From: Caprimulgus europaeus
Lineage: Eukaryota; Chordata; Aves; Caprimulgiformes; Caprimulgidae
Reading direction: 5' to 3'
DNA: 64,000 nt
Assembly: GCA_907165065.1 (NCBI GenBank)
Contig: OU015530.1
Location: 53,542,465 to 53,606,464 of the forward strand
Positions 10,181 to 23,949 of the stretch are shown piece after piece. Under the pieces are notes generated by a model. That model was given only the letters and a program-made list of their open reading frames with translations. It searched no databases and was not told the DNA's origin. A program made the translations under genes and the position numbers. Each line of letters begins with the position of its first letter. The stretch's first letter is position 1.

Positions 10181-13077
10181 AGCCTGGAGAAGTAATTACT
10201 TGGCTGCTTGTGACTCATTTGGTTACCCTGAAGTAGCTCCAAGGAGTGAAAGAGCTCTCTGTATTCACGTTGAGTTGTTTGCTGACTTTTCAAGGAGTTC
10301 ATTGAAGTGAATGGTGTGTACCTGCTCCTGTAGTCACATGTGTCAGGCAGAAAAAGATTGAGGTGAACACATACCTAAGAACAGAGGTTTATGCAGGTCT
10401 TAATCCCACAGATGAGGTTCTCAGTGTCCCTTCTGTCCCTTATGCTGGAGCAAATTGACAGATTTGTGGCAAAGCTCTAGTTAATAATAAATCATAGTCC
10501 TCTGCTGGCCCTACTGGTGTGTGTGAAACAGCCCACGTGGATTCAACCACCTGTTGAATGCTTTGCACTGCTGATGTGCCATGTTGTACATGGAGCTGAG
10601 CAGTAGCTGGGTGCACCCAAAGTTTTACCTCCCCATCAAACAAATTGGTTGTTGTGATACCTCAAGGGGGTCTGTACAGCAGGAGAAAAATGAGTAAAAC
10701 TAAGCAAAGAAAAAAAACAAACCACTTTGCAGTCACTCTTTCTATGACTGAACAGATTAAAAGCAAATATACAAGACAACACAACATCCCAAATCCCAGG
10801 ATGTTTTTTGTTGTGGTTTTTCTTTGTTTTTTTTTTTTTTTAAACCCAAAAAATACAGCCTTACAGAGATAAGAAATATGATTTTTGTGGAAAAAAAACC
10901 AGCTCACCTTCTGTTTCTCAGACAAATGCTTTTTCATACTGCGGATGTGTGCTATTTTCTTATGGTTTTTAAATTGGTTCCTTGATTTGTTTCTTTATCT
11001 GCTCCCGAAGACTTTCCTGATGAGTTGAGATTTTTGCACTCACTAGTTGATTAAATAATGAATACATTTGTTTGATTTGCAGTTGCTTACTTAATTAAAA
11101 TTTCTTTTCAGTGCCCCAATTTTCATTATGATTTCAATTTTGCATTTAATCACTGTGTTGTTCTTTGCTGCCACCTCTCTTAATAGAGGTCTACTCTCCT
11201 GTCAGCCTCATCGCAAAACTTGGCTCTGAGCTGCACATGGGCACACAGTAGAGAGGAACCTCTGTTTGTGCAATTGATTTAGACAGGAAGTACAAACTTG
11301 AGGGGGAAGAAGGGGGAAGTTTGAGTTTTCAGGAATTCCAAAGATTATAGATGCATATTAGGCTAGAAAATTAAGGTAAACTGTTTCTAACATTGTCTGG
11401 TCAAGGAGCACCGTATTTGCTGGTGGAGGATCAGAATTTATACTTAACAGTCTAAGCCAAGTATAAAGGCAGGTCCCCTCATCCCACAGTGCAGAGAGAA
11501 CTATCACCAGTAGCAGTAGGTGGTTTGTAGCAGTAGGATAATATTTCCTTCAGCAGAAGTTGTGTGGTATGTGTTCAATCCTTTACTGCTGCTTCATTTA
11601 GAATATTACAATTTCTTCCCTTTTTATTCTTCCTTGTCTTTATTCTCACTTCACCCTCATCCAGTCCTGCTCCTTCTTCTATATTTGCTTTGTTGCAGTA
11701 CAGCCCAAATTTCTACGTCCTGGAATTCTTTCTCTGTGTGAACCTTCTTCTATTCACCAGTGGGATCAGCTATGAAATGGTTAATGTTACCCCATCACCA
11801 GATTTTAATGCCAGCATCCCAATCTGACTAATAAGAAAATACCACTTTTGATGCTGGTGCAGGCTGCAGATGTGGGCACATGCCCCTGTGTTCATTCACA
11901 GTCGAAGGGGACTCTGAGTCAGAAGTGTAGTGCCGGTGCTTCAAAAGAAAAAGACAACTGCCATCCAATGTACAGCAGGATCAGCAGACCTTTTTTTATT
12001 GTCTGGCAAAGCAGAAAGACCGCATGACAAACCCATCTGCAGGCACATGATCATACTCTTATGATGGGGTTTTTGGAGAATAAATTATTTATGACATATT
12101 TTGTTATCTGCACATGCATTACAGTAAGAGTCATCAAAATATCTATCTGGAAAAAACTGATCAGAGGTGAAGAGGATGCAACACAGAGGCATTCGAGGAG
12201 AGAGGCACTGAGGACAACAGATACTTTGGGAAGCTGGGAGGAGGGAATGACCAGGGTTAATGGCTTAAAACTTTATCCATCCAGGAAATCCCTTTAACTC
12301 TGCTGAAGTGAATATATGTCAGCTTAGAAATCACAAGAACATCTGGTTTATGTATTTGCAGAAGTAAGTTTTTTTAAGGACTCAAATTTTGCTGTGCTTC
12401 CATGTCTACAGTTCTTAATTCAGGAAGAAATACAAAAACACCCTTTAAAGCTGTCCACAAATAACAATGACTCTTCTGGAGTTACAGATTATTTGTGCTA
12501 ACACCAAAAGCAGTAGGAACCGATAATGTAATCTTGACAACATGATAAGTCTATGACAAATGTCCCTTTTCATAGAAATTCAAAATCAGCTATTAATAAA
12601 AAATGGAGCTTGAAGAAACCTTGAAAGCCCATCTTTTCTAAGTGTAGGGCTTTTGGGAGCCAGAATGAGAGCAAAAGCTTCCTTTTCTACAGGAGAATGT
12701 CCAATCATTACAGCTGCACACTCATGCTCCTAAAATCAGTCTTGTTTTTAGAGTAAGAGATACAGAATAAATGAGTGAAAGAATCTCATCCATCACCTGG
12801 TTGAGAAGAGACTAAAGTGTACTGACTCTGAAGCAACCTCAGAGGTTGTTTTCAGCAGGTATGTACTGTAATGTGGACCTTTAAAATAAACATGTGACAT
12901 CAAGTACATTAGTCTAGTACAAACAGTTATGTTCTAACCTGATTAAACATTTTATACCACTGAAAACACCCATGTCTGAACTATTCACCTGCTTTTTTAT
13001 AGACTATGGAGTCTGGGAGTTGGAAGAGTCCATGACATTGGAGGCACAATTCACCTCTAAAGCAGGTCAGATGAATC
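10181..13077. other. Unique noncoding stretch, partly AT-rich
   Basis: No gene recognised. It contains a 15-T run at 10827-10841. An AT-rich segment at about 10930-11165, free of recognisable repeats, carries several TTAATTA/ATTAAA-type motifs of the kind seen in conserved noncoding elements. About 12599-12645 is weakly similar to a CR1 3' end on the minus strand, but too degenerate to call separately. Confidence 0.5.
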
Positions 13078-13143
13078 ATGGAACTAGATGATCTGTAAGG
13101 TCTCTTCCAACCCATACCATTCGATGATTCAGTGATTCTATGA
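13078..13143 (+). mobile_element. CR1 LINE 3' tail fragment
   Basis: The segment reads GAACTAGATGATCTGTAAGG, then TCTCTTCCAACCC, and ends with three degenerate copies of the ATTCTATGA-type CR1 terminal repeat. Only the last 65 bp or so are recognisable; DNA upstream is not clearly CR1. It is a strongly 5'-truncated insertion. Confidence 0.8.
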
Positions 13144-14507
13144 CTTCACAGTGCTTGTTTCTCTCCACTGACTAGAATGAGAGCTATGCTAGCTGAGATG
13201 CAGGAGCCTGCATGGCAAACATCTGTAGTTGGAAGGATATTAATCTTGCACATTGTGTGCCTGTATTTTTTTCCACTATCTGTATTGACGGATCAGGCAA
13301 TATACACCCAGGTCTTATCACTAGGAGAAAGATATATGTGTGCAGTCTGGAAGATAGGAACAATGACCAGTCACACAAATTGAAGAAGAGGTTATCTCTT
13401 GTCTCAGGTAGTCTTTCCAGGTGGGTTTTCCTTTAATATTATTTGTTGCAAAGTTAGGTTCTAAAAGATCCTTTGGCAGTCTGTGGTGAGAGACAGGTGC
13501 CTCACAAAGGACAATTAATCCTCTCTTAAATTAGATATCTCAGATAAGTGGGATGAATCAGACTTGGGAGGAATTTACCCCTTTTCACCAACTATTTAAT
13601 GGGTTCAATTAATAATGTAGTTTGAAAGTTTAGCCTTTGCTGAGCAGTAACGATGGAGCAAACCTGCTCTGAAAGAGCACTTGGCATCTAAAGCTTTAGG
13701 TTAATTTGCTTGTAGGCACTTTGTTAAAACTGCCTCCATAAATCTGAGAGCTAAAATGTAAGGAAAGAAAATCAATCTGATGCAGGATTTTATTGCTTTT
13801 TTAAAATTTCTCTAACCATTCAGCAACCTTCCCATTGTGATGTTTGAAGCTCAAACTGGTGTAACTTGTGGAATAACCATCCCTAAAAAGATAAATCTCA
13901 TTTTTCCAACAAAAGTCTTGTCCCACTATAAAACATATGCCTATGGAACAGTTGAGCATCTCTGGATGCCAATGTCCCCGGGGAAGACTTTTCTTGACTC
14001 TGAATTTATCACAATCTGAAGCACTGTCAGCCTTAACATCTCAAATTTAATTACCTCTTCTTCACGCAGTTCATAATTCAGATGGTTTTGCTGTAAATCA
14101 ACCACAACATAATAACCTAAGTCACTTTTAAGCACTTGCTGGACAAGTGTATGTTCTGTGCTTCAATAAGTATTGATAACAGTTTCAGGTTATAGAACAA
14201 AGATTTAATTATGTCTAGGACTAGCAACGTCTCAAGTATTTCTGATCATTGCATTTGTTACAGAGTGAGTGCTGGAGAAATTTGTAAATAAATCACTTAA
14301 ATGAAAAGGACATGCTGTCATCCTCTAGTGTGATGAGTGAAAACAAAATGCAAAAAACATAATCCCTGCTGGAGATGTTTCATCTGGATGGTAACTGGAG
14401 ATTTTGGTATGGTAGCACCCTTCTTCCATATGGAAGGAGCGAAGTTGGAACCACACTGAATATCTGGCTGCACAGTTCGACACACAACTGTTTCAGTCAA
14501 CCTGGAA
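13144..14507. other. Unique noncoding stretch
   Basis: I see no repeat, gene or RNA signal. All open frames are shorter than 75 codons and occur on both strands. Confidence 0.6.
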
Positions 14508-14877
14508 TTTCCTTGGAGAAAAGGAGGCTCGGGGGAGACCCTTGTTACCCTCTACAACTACCTGAAAGGAGGGTGTAGAGAGATGGGGGAGGGTCTGTTC
14601 AACCAAGGAACAAGTGACAGAACAAGAGGAAACAGCCTCAAGTTGCACCAAGGGCAGTTGAGATGGGATGTGTGGAAGAATTTATTTGCTGAAAGGGTTC
14701 TGGGGCTTTGGAAGGGACTGCCCAGGGCAGTGGTGGAGGGATTGAAGAGTCGTGTAGACAGAGTGCTGAGGGACATGGGTTAGTCATAGTTTAGGAGACT
14801 TGTCAGTGTTAGGTTAATGTTTGGACTTGATGATCTTATAGGTCTTTTCCAGTCAAGACAATTCTGTGATTCTGTGA
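14508..14877 (+). mobile_element. CR1 LINE 3' fragment
   Basis: It starts inside the end of CR1 ORF2 (GGAGAAAAGGAGGCTCGGGG) and runs through the last codons and 3' UTR to TTCTGTGATTCTGTGA. Frames 14375-14578 and 14583-14783 are pieces of the same decayed ORF2 end ([16 protein letters not shown]). The 3' UTR closely matches the minus-strand copy at 42.6 kb (GTAGACAGAGTGCTGAGGGA), so both belong to one CR1 subfamily. Relative to that copy this one lacks about 15 bp near 14740, between short GGAG repeats. Confidence 0.92.
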
Positions 14878-17800
14878 ATTAGTGGAAATATTGTGGAATA
14901 TGATGATCTCTAACAAATGCATGACAGATGTAATCTGGACCTTTGGTAATATTGACTGCCCTAAAACCTGTTCAGTAAGGCCTGGGCTGTTCCTTGCACT
15001 GCATCAGCAGCGCAGGGTCCAGCTGCACCATGGTGAAGATCGGCGTTGGGAGGAAGAGAATGGCTTTTGGTGATGATTTCTGAGGAGACGGACAGAGAAA
15101 ATAAAGTATGAAAGATAGAGACGTTGTTACAGAGTTCCACAGGCTGAGATGTGGAGAAATATGGAGGGAAAGCCCAAATGCTGTGAAGAAAAAAACGAAC
15201 AGCTCTTGGCAAGAGCAGACATCTAGAAGGTGCTTGAAAATTAGTGTGATTGAACATTGCAATCCTTTAAATAGACATTTTGGCTTATATTTACCCATGA
15301 TGGTTGACAATAAAGGAAACAGAAACTAGCACTCTAATGAGCTTTCGTTCCCTGAGGCACATGTTGCCTTTTTTTTTCAGGTAATAGCACCCTTTCCAAT
15401 GCTAATCATTTTCTTCTGTGTTCCAAGGCAGATTTTTGTTCTACCCTTTACCCTCCATCTATGCACAACAGATGGTACGATGTGCAGTTTTGGGATCTAG
15501 TCTAGGGTGCATGAGCTGATATGCATTAGGCTCACAAGTTCAATTGTGTCTTACCTGTCTGCCCGAGGAATTCATCTACTAGAAGAAGTGAAGAGCCAGA
15601 GAAGGGCAGCAGCTTATGTTTTGTTTGTTGTGTTTTTCTTTGGGAAAAAAAAAATATGTTTTGCCTTTCTGCCAGAACTTTAAATCACATTTCAACAGAA
15701 TATGTTGAGGGCTTAAGGTCATCCTCTTATGAAAGCACAGGCAGAGGGTCTGGCAAGCTTCAAGCTGAAATAAGGGTTTCTGATCTAGATAAATTCAGGG
15801 AATACAGCAACGTGCCTTGGTCTTATGGATTTAGGCCCAAAGCCTGCAAGCTCTGAAGTACTTAACTTTACTCACATGAGTAGGTCAGCTAAAGCCTGTG
15901 CCTCCATTTCCGAGAGATAGGCTAGGCATGTGCATAAACAACAATAAATCAGGTAGAAATCAGTGCTTTCCAACCTCTTCAGAGGGCTGTGCCAGCTCAC
16001 TGGTATGATCATGACAATCTCAACTGATGCCCATCTTCCCCCAGTTTTACTTCTGATGAAAGATGCATGGCTGAGGCTCAGGGCAATCTATGTTGACCCA
16101 CACATGATTCACGACTGAACTAGAGACTAAAGAAACATTATGGGGTTCAGCATGACATAATCATCGGAAAGGGCAAGCAGGGTAAAATACAGTACTGATC
16201 ACAGGAACACTGCTAGTGCACATCCCTTGGCTTGCCAGGTGCAATATTTATTTTAGTTATTTTTTTTCCCCCAGATTATACAGGGCTGTATTGACAAGAT
16301 CACACTGTTTGTGTCCTAGACAAACCTCTGCTCCTGGTGGGTTATTACTTTCCTCTTGCTGAATTAGAAGAGTGGATAGAGAGAGCGTCAAGATGTGGTG
16401 CGTCCTTAAAGAACAGACCAGGACAATTTGAGCTATTACCCGCATTTGATACAGGGTTGAGCCAGATTATTTTGCCAAAGTGAGGAGCCAGACAAGGATG
16501 CTCTGACCATCTCTTGTGCCAGCACAGTAGTACACTATTTTTTGCACTGGGAGAAGAGGTGCTGCATTATTGCAATGTACCCCTGCAATAATACTGCAGA
16601 CAAGTAATGGGAGGTCAGACCTAGAGCATCTGTTGACCAGCTCACAAATTAGTTTTCAGGACAAACTTCCCTTGTAAGCAAAAGTTTTAAAACCATCTCT
16701 GGCACAGTGGCCTGGATGGAAGAAGGCTCATAAAATTGATGTACATATAGTAAATACTTAACATTACTGTTTGCAATGAGCAATGAGATCTGGCAAGAGA
16801 AAACAGGTCAGCAATGTTGTTTTATTATTTGTCTATTTAAGCTATAACTGTCACTGTTTTTTGGACCCATTCACCCCTTCCTAGTTGTCCAACCTGATGG
16901 CCTGTGATGAGACTTGACACAGCCCTAATTCAGATACTCATATGCTCCCTCCATCCTTCTCCTTTCAGCTGGATCCTTGCAATATGTCACCTAGACTGGC
17001 CTCATCAGCTCTTGCTTTGTGTTTAACATCGGCAAATGCTGGTTTGAAAGTATGCATGAAAACGGTTCACCTGCAGAAGGAAGAGTGTTAAATGGGAGTG
17101 CAATGGAAACATACAAGGTAAAAATCCCTGAACCAGTCTTGCAATCTCAGGTTGCACTGTTTCAAACGTCACTTTTTTACTTTGACCCAATGTGGAGGTG
17201 TTGATCAAAGTCTGGGATGTTCTTTGCTGCAGTGTAAAATGTGGAGTAAAAAAAGTAAGCTTGTTCCTCATGCTGCCCTCTCCCCTGTACTTTGCAAGAA
17301 GTTCCTCAACATGTCCTACCCAGAGACTCATTCCTCTCTGGATGAAGCAAGAGGACAGTGAAGGAAAAATTATAGCAAGTACTTTTTAAGGAAAAAATGA
17401 TTAAAGATGTTAAAATGTCATTCCCTTAGATGGAATTTGCAAATTACACTGCCTGGTTAACTTTCATTGACAGCTAAACAAAAATGTGGATTTCTCCTTT
17501 TCCCAATCTCTCCCAACCCAGAGAAACACAGACACCATTTCAAAGGCACCAGCTTTTCCAGTTTTCAAAAACTGTTTTCCAGGATTTTGTAAAAAAAAAA
17601 AAGAAATGTCATCTAAATTAAAATCTATTAAAATTATGGAGAGTTTTGTTCAAAAGCAAAAGGGGCCCTACCAGTTCATCTGCTCAAATTGTTGTGTGCC
17701 AGAGCAACCAGCACAGGGAATGGGGACCAAGTCCTGGCTTTTGAGGACATTACACAGCCCTGAAGATACAGAAGTGTGACCTCATAAAACAGGCTGCTGT

Positions 17801-20800
17801 GGCACCAGTTCCACTGGTGACTAACGGAGTTCCTGGTGATTCAGACCCACAGTAGTGTCAAGCTTCACTTATGTCCAACCCAGTTACCAGAAATGTAATA
17901 CAAGTGCAGAGTTTAGCCCAGGATTTCCTTGGAAAGGGCTGAGTAAATGGTTTAATGTATTAGTCACAACAGTGTAAAGAACTGAGATTGTGAGCAACAG
18001 AAATTTATCATAAAATAAAGAAGCACAACAGTGATGCTGGGATGATTTCTTTCTCCATGACTTTCTGTGAGAGCCTCATACCCTACCATAGAGATCAGAC
18101 CACATACCTTAACTTTTTTTTTTTATTAACTCCTGTGTTGGGGTCATTCTACGTACAACATTTCTTAAATTTCCTTCTCAATTCTGTGCCAAGAAAAATT
18201 AAAAATTTGGTATACTGTGAAGCTTTGAACAGAAGTGAACTTGCAGTTGAATTATTCCTTTCTCAGTGCAGTGTTCCCCCAAATCCTGATCCATTTAACT
18301 AAGCACAGTGAAGAAGATGACACTACTGAAAGTTCACCAGAGGAATCACACTTTTGTAATAATGAATATGCTGACCTTTTCTGCCTTCCTTGATCTGATG
18401 TGACAGGAGAGGTCTAAGACAGAAAACCTTTTTCATTTTCCCCCATCCTTCGCTATTTTGATGTTCCTGTTCTCTTCTCCACTTTGTGAGCATGAAGATC
18501 TTTACCTGCTTTCTCCCACCAGCACTTACAGAAAAAACACTTTGGATTTAGGTGCTGACATTTGGGCTGGGGAGGTAAAACTTGGCCTTTGACCAAACAT
18601 GGCTCCACACTGCAGGATAATGGGGACCAAGAATTGAATGCAGGTGCAGTCCTGTGTACCCACTTTGCATGGAGTGGTGCAGCAAGGCTGGAGAAACCCT
18701 GGCTCACAGGGAGTGAGGTGAGCACAAGGAATCCAGGAGCAATCACATTTTTGAGAAGCTGGCCTCTCTATAGCCTCTACTTTGCCTTATTGCACATCTC
18801 AACCCATTTTCTTGTCCCATGGTCTTGTGGGAACAGGCTGGTAGTTCAAGCTATATTTGTTTTAATTGCCTCTGGCTTTCCTTGCCATTTGGCGTATGTA
18901 CAAAAAGAGGAGAGAAGAGCTTTTATGGGAGTACAACTCTACGATTAATCACTTACTTATATACAAAACAGAGCACATATTAATGGGGGAGATTAGAAAC
19001 TTGCTTTGACTATGGATTGTTTTGTGCCATTAAGTTATTATTATCCATCCCAGAAATGAGTGAAGAACTCTCTAGCTTCACAACATCTCTCCTTTGTTGT
19101 GGTACAGCAACCTCACCTGTAGCTACTGAATCTCAGTATGTACAAAGGAGATTAGACAGTGCATTTGCCATATGTAGAATTTAATTGTACCATTTCCATG
19201 ACAACAAAACTGACCATACCCTTTCCTGGACACTGACACAAGGTTTGAGTTTTGACTTCTCCCAGTTATAACAAAATCCAGAGCTGATTTCAAACCCTTT
19301 GTTGGTCCTTTTGGCATCACCTACCTGACACAAAAGACCATTATCTGACCAAGCTACAGATTTTCAGCAGAACTTTCGTGAGGAAGGACTGGAGGATAGC
19401 AAATCACAGAGAGAATGAGCTTCCATTCCAACTGCTCCAGCCATTTCAGCATGGGGATGTTTTGGGGCTGGAGCTAACTCCTCGTAGGCACACGGTCCTT
19501 TCACCACTCCAAGGCATGAGCAGATTGAGAAGCACAGCCCTTTTCCAGCCCCTTATATGGAGCAGACTTCAGTAAAGGACATAATCCATCCCGAAGGGGT
19601 TATACAGATAATACCCACCAGGCATGATGGAGGCATGCTCTGCTGAAATCCCCTTATATGGCATAGCTGAATAGACTCAGCTCTCCCAAATATCTGATGC
19701 ATAAGACAACTCTGCATGAGGTCACACAGCAGACGGGAAGCCATGGTGCAGTGACAGAGCACATCTTCCAACCACTCTCTTTAAAGCCAGACCCCAGAGG
19801 AGTGTGGCCACCCCACAGTTCCCCACAGGGATGGTTGGACAACCACTGCAGTGCTGCAGAGTGGTAAATACATCCCAGATGTTTGCTATAGGGCATTGTG
19901 ATGTGGTTGCATTTGGAGGGGATTCATCTCATTTCACTTTAGGTGTCTACTGTGCAGGCATCTGCAGAAGACCTACCCATCCTAAACTCCTGTTGAAGTC
20001 ACTGGAGAGAGACAGGCTCTTCTAGCACCGTTTTTCTACCCTGGTTTAGACATTGGGATGGAGCCAGGTCATAGATACCATAAAATGTTTCACTCTTTGC
20101 TGGCTGTGCCTCTTGGTGCCCCAGCTGGACACAGATATTTGCACTTAGTCAAATGAACCCGTCATTTGCATGTGAAAAAATCTCTAGGTACTTTTTTCCC
20201 ACCCCCACTTCCAAAACAATTACTCAACTTATTTTTTTTTAAGTGTGTTCTTTAGTCTTCAAATAAATTGATGAAAAGCACTTAGTGTAGGTACTGCCAG
20301 AACAGAATGACATATTGTTAAAGCATTTTCAGAATGGTGTTTGTATCTACAAAATTCTGTTTCTTGAAAGATCTTTTTAATATTTTTTTTAACAAACATG
20401 AAGTATTTGTTCCAAGTCCAGAACTTGTAAATTTATGACAAAATTCCAAACCTGTCAGACTCAGCTCAACACAGCTATTTTACATTTAAAAAAAAAAGAA
20501 GTGACTGGTTGCTACATTTCCTGACATGCGTCTCTTTGAATTTTATTATAATTACTGTGCAGCTGAAGAACAATTCTGAATAAATCCAACTTCATAAAGC
20601 CAATGGTGCTCCAGCAAAGAATGTTGTTCACCAGACAGACCTGGAGGGCCCAGTGCCAAGTCACCTCCCAGCAGGGAAATTCTTTTCCCAGGAGACCAAT
20701 GCACCTTCCTCCTTGATCCTGACTCCTTCAAAAATCTAACCTCAACCTTGTTTCTCATGCATCAACATAAAGTATGTCAGACCATGCTATGGAGGAATAT

Positions 20801-20969
20801 TTTAACAACTGGTAATTTTGGGGTAGGATCATGACTTTTATGGTCAGCCATACCTGTTGCAAAAAGAGATATAAAAAATAATATCAGCCTTGTATATTGC
20901 TAAATCCAAATCTTCTCTGACACTACTCTGCTCTTGAGCCTTTGTAAAACTTAGGCCAGTACTAAGGAT

Positions 20970-21002
20970 TTTACTTTTTTTTTTCTTTTTTTTTTTCCTT
21001 TT
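20970..21002. repeat. T-rich simple sequence
   Basis: Runs of T broken by single C residues over about 33 bp. Low-complexity DNA with no associated element. Confidence 0.8.
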
Positions 21003-21026
21003 CATTTATAATTCCCAGTATGGTGC

Positions 21027-21077
21027 ACTTTGTAAGATGAAAAACCTGAGCTCTTCTGAAACTTTGTAAGATGAAAA
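21027..21077. repeat. 17-bp direct repeat at 34-bp period
   Basis: ACTTTGTAAGATGAAAA occurs at 21027-21043 and again at 21061-21077, separated by 17 bp. The intervening and following DNA (GAGCTCTTCTG versus AAATTCTTCTCC) is only loosely alike, suggesting an old partial tandem duplication. Confidence 0.6.
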
Positions 21078-22349
21078 TTCCCAGACTGAAATTCTTCTCC
21101 TAGAGAGAGTCATGCAATAGAAAAGGAGCCGATCACTTGCAGCTCTGCTCCTTAGGGGAGAGTGGGAAGGAACTGGGTAGCAACTAGTCTCCATCTGAGA
21201 TTTCCAAAGGGAAAAAAAAGCTTAAAAATTTCAGAACAGCATTGTAACTGCTGTATCTTATTGCTGGCTAATTGCAGAATTTACTGCTCAGAAACTGTGT
21301 GGTTTGCACATTCTTGTAGGAGTAGGGTCTCCTCTGCCACGACTCTTGTTCTTCAGGCTATTTATTTGTTATTACATTAAGCAGGCAGTAGACTAAACCT
21401 GAATTAATCCAAGGGGCACAGTGGCCCATTTTGAACAGAAGAGGTGGACAGCTCTCCAGCCTCCTCCCTTCTAGCAGTTTCAGTGCCTGAACTGCCTAAA
21501 TCACATTTAGATGCTTAATCCTTTATTAGGACTTCTCCTAAATCATGTCCCAGGAGGTGCCCTGAATGCCAGGGTGGGACACCCACTGTGTCACGACATA
21601 CTGCATTCCTCCAAGCACTGCTCTGCATTATTTTTTTAAAAGCTTAAGCATTATATGTGCTTGCAGCTGAATAAACATGCATGGAAATCACAGACACAGA
21701 CAACACTCGCTTGTCCATGCAATGGACACTTAGATACCTTGTGTGAACAATTATGTGTTTGAAGTATGTGTAGTTGTCTATTTACACTGGTACAAGAGTA
21801 TGGGTGCTAAGCAATGCCTGACTTAAAAACATACCTACTTAGTTTTGTTCTTGTTATTGACATTTTCTTCAATAATTTCACCTGTTAACAGATGCATCAG
21901 AAATGCATGGTGCTCTGTAATGGCTGCTTAGCAACTCAGTGGGATGAACAAACTCAATTTCATTTAGGTGTTAAATAATCTGAAGTGCAGTGAATTCACC
22001 GTACACAAACGTCGGAGGGCTTAACAACAGCAGCAGAAAAACAAAGCATTGGCATAATGGTGATGATGTCCTAACATAATGGAACAAATTGATATTTGGT
22101 ATTTTAACTGCAGTTTGAGAGGTTTTTTAAAAGCACATATCTACTAAAAGGAGTGAATTGTTTTGTGAGTTCTGCCTTGGTAAAGATGGATGGATAAAGC
22201 AGTGATTAGATCACTGCATACACTCCAGGTGTGCTTATGTAGGACTTCATGATATACATTTATCTAAATATCTGCAAATTTTGAAGTTGGGCAGACCTGA
22301 AGTTGCTGCTTACCAAAACAGCAATTCTCTCAAAATATTTGGCTTCAAC

Positions 22350-23358
22350 TTGGGGCAGAGTCTAGTTGGAGACCTGTGTCCAGTGGAGTCCCTCGAGGGT
22401 CAGTACTAGGACCAGTATTATTCAATATATTCATCAATGACCCGGATGAGGGAACAGAGTGCACTGTCAGCAATTTTGCTGGTGACACAAAGCTGGGAGG
22501 AGTGACTGACACACCAGAAGGCCATGCTGCCATCCAGAGAGACCTGGACAGGCTGGAGAGCTGGGCAGGGAAAAACTTAATGAAATATAACAAGGGCAAG
22601 TGTAGGGTGTTGCACCTGGGCAGGAACAACCCCAGGTTCCAGTATAGGCTGGGAAGTGATCTCCTAGAGAGCAGTGTAGGGGAAAGGGATCTGGGAGTCC
22701 TGGTGGACAGCAGGATGACCATGAGCCAGCACTGTGCCCTTGGCCAATTGCACCCTGGGGTGCATTAGAAGGGCTGTGGTTAGTAGGTCGAGAGAGGTTC
22801 TCCTCCCCCTCTACTCTGCCCTGGTGAGGCCACATCTGGAATATGGTGTCCAGTTCTGGGCCCCACAGTTCAAGAAGGACAGGGAACTGCTTGAGAGAGT
22901 CCAGTGCAGAGCCACCAAGATGATTAAGGGAGTGGAGCATCTCCCTTATGAGGAAAGGCTGAGGGAACTGGATGGGTCTCTTTAGTTTGGAGAAGAGGAG
23001 ACTGAGGGGGGACCTCATTAACGTTTATAAATATATGAAGGGTGAGTGTCAGGTGGATGGAGCCAGGCTCTTCACAATGGTATCCAATGATAGGACAAGG
23101 GGCAATGGGTGTAAGCTGGAACACGGGAGGTTCCACTTAAATTTGAGAAGGAACTTCTTTACTGTGAGAGTAACAGAGCACTGGGACAGGCTGCCCAGGG
23201 AGGGTGTGGAGTCTCCTTCTCTGGAGACATTCAAGACCCACCTGGATGCCTTCCTGTGTGATCTTATCTAGGTGTTCCTGCTCCGGCAGGGGGATTGGAC
23301 TGGATGATCCTTCGAGGTCCCTTCCAATCCCTAGCATTCTGTGATTCTGTGATTCTGT
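22350..23358 (+). mobile_element. CR1 LINE, 3' half, best preserved copy
   Basis: About 1 kb covering the C-terminal half of ORF2 reverse transcriptase and a short 3' UTR. Frame 22376-22768 reads [19 protein letters not shown] and then FAGD, where the family has FADD: a single A-to-G change at 22482 replaces the first catalytic Asp by Gly. A frameshift near 22745 moves the frame to 22734-22985 ([18 protein letters not shown]), and another near 22970 moves it to 22972-23271 ([20 protein letters not shown] through [20 protein letters not shown] to a stop at the usual end of ORF2). The 3' UTR ends with three copies of TTCTGTGA, the CR1 terminal repeat. It differs in subfamily from the 9-kb copy ([20 protein letters not shown] version). 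The 5' end is truncated and uncertain by about 30 bp. Confidence 0.95.
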
Positions 23359-23949
23359 GAACTTGTTAAGTAGTTGATTTCAGATTGTTAATTTTGTCTT
23401 CTAAGCAGAATAAAAATTTACTTAGAGAGAAAAGAGGCAAAACCTCCAACATTGTTTCTGCACAAGAGGGGGTTGCTTTGCAGAGTCCTGGACAGAATCT
23501 GCCAGGTAGAGATGAGGGACAGGAGTGTATGAAAATGGTATAGGAAAACTAAACTCACTGCAGTCTGTGAGCATTTCATGCTCCTGAATATCTTAGTAAT
23601 GTTGATTAAAATGACAGTTCAGATGGTGCAAGGAAGGAGTCAAGACTGAGCTTTTCTATAATATATATATGATGAAGACAGGAAATTCACAGCTTGTAAG
23701 GCTCGTGGGTGGCTGCTTCTGCTCGCTCTGAGAGGAGCAATAATTTGCTTGGAGGTCACAGTTGTGCCAGGTAGTGAGGAATGCGAAATTAAGTGGCTGC
23801 TATCTTGGGACATAATCAGCTCAATTCAGCTTGAACTTAATGAAATTGCTACAGCAACCTGAGATGGCTACTGTGTGGGCCTGTAGCAACCAAGTTGTTT
23901 CAGAAATGTGGAGAACCAGGAGTGCAGTTGGGGAAATGACATTTTCCAG
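23359..23949. other. Unique spacer between CR1 and solo LTR
   Basis: About 590 bp without recognisable feature. The last bases before the LTR, TCCAG, may be one arm of its target-site duplication. Confidence 0.6.

Larger units (their letters stand above)
14878..22349. other. Long unique noncoding stretch
   Basis: About 7.5 kb without a recognisable gene or mobile element. It holds only homopolymer runs (for example A at 17590-17601 and T-rich DNA at 20970-21002) and a short imperfect duplication at 21027-21077. Open frames reach 128 codons (18562-18948, plus) but overlap minus-strand frames and match no family. Confidence 0.55.

Noticed and set aside
12599..12645. Possible CR1 3' end on the minus strand
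   Set aside because: Only a few words match and the terminal repeat is missing, so it is not safe to call.
14471..14485. GTTCGACAC as a tRNA B box
   Set aside because: No A box at the right distance and no cloverleaf arms.
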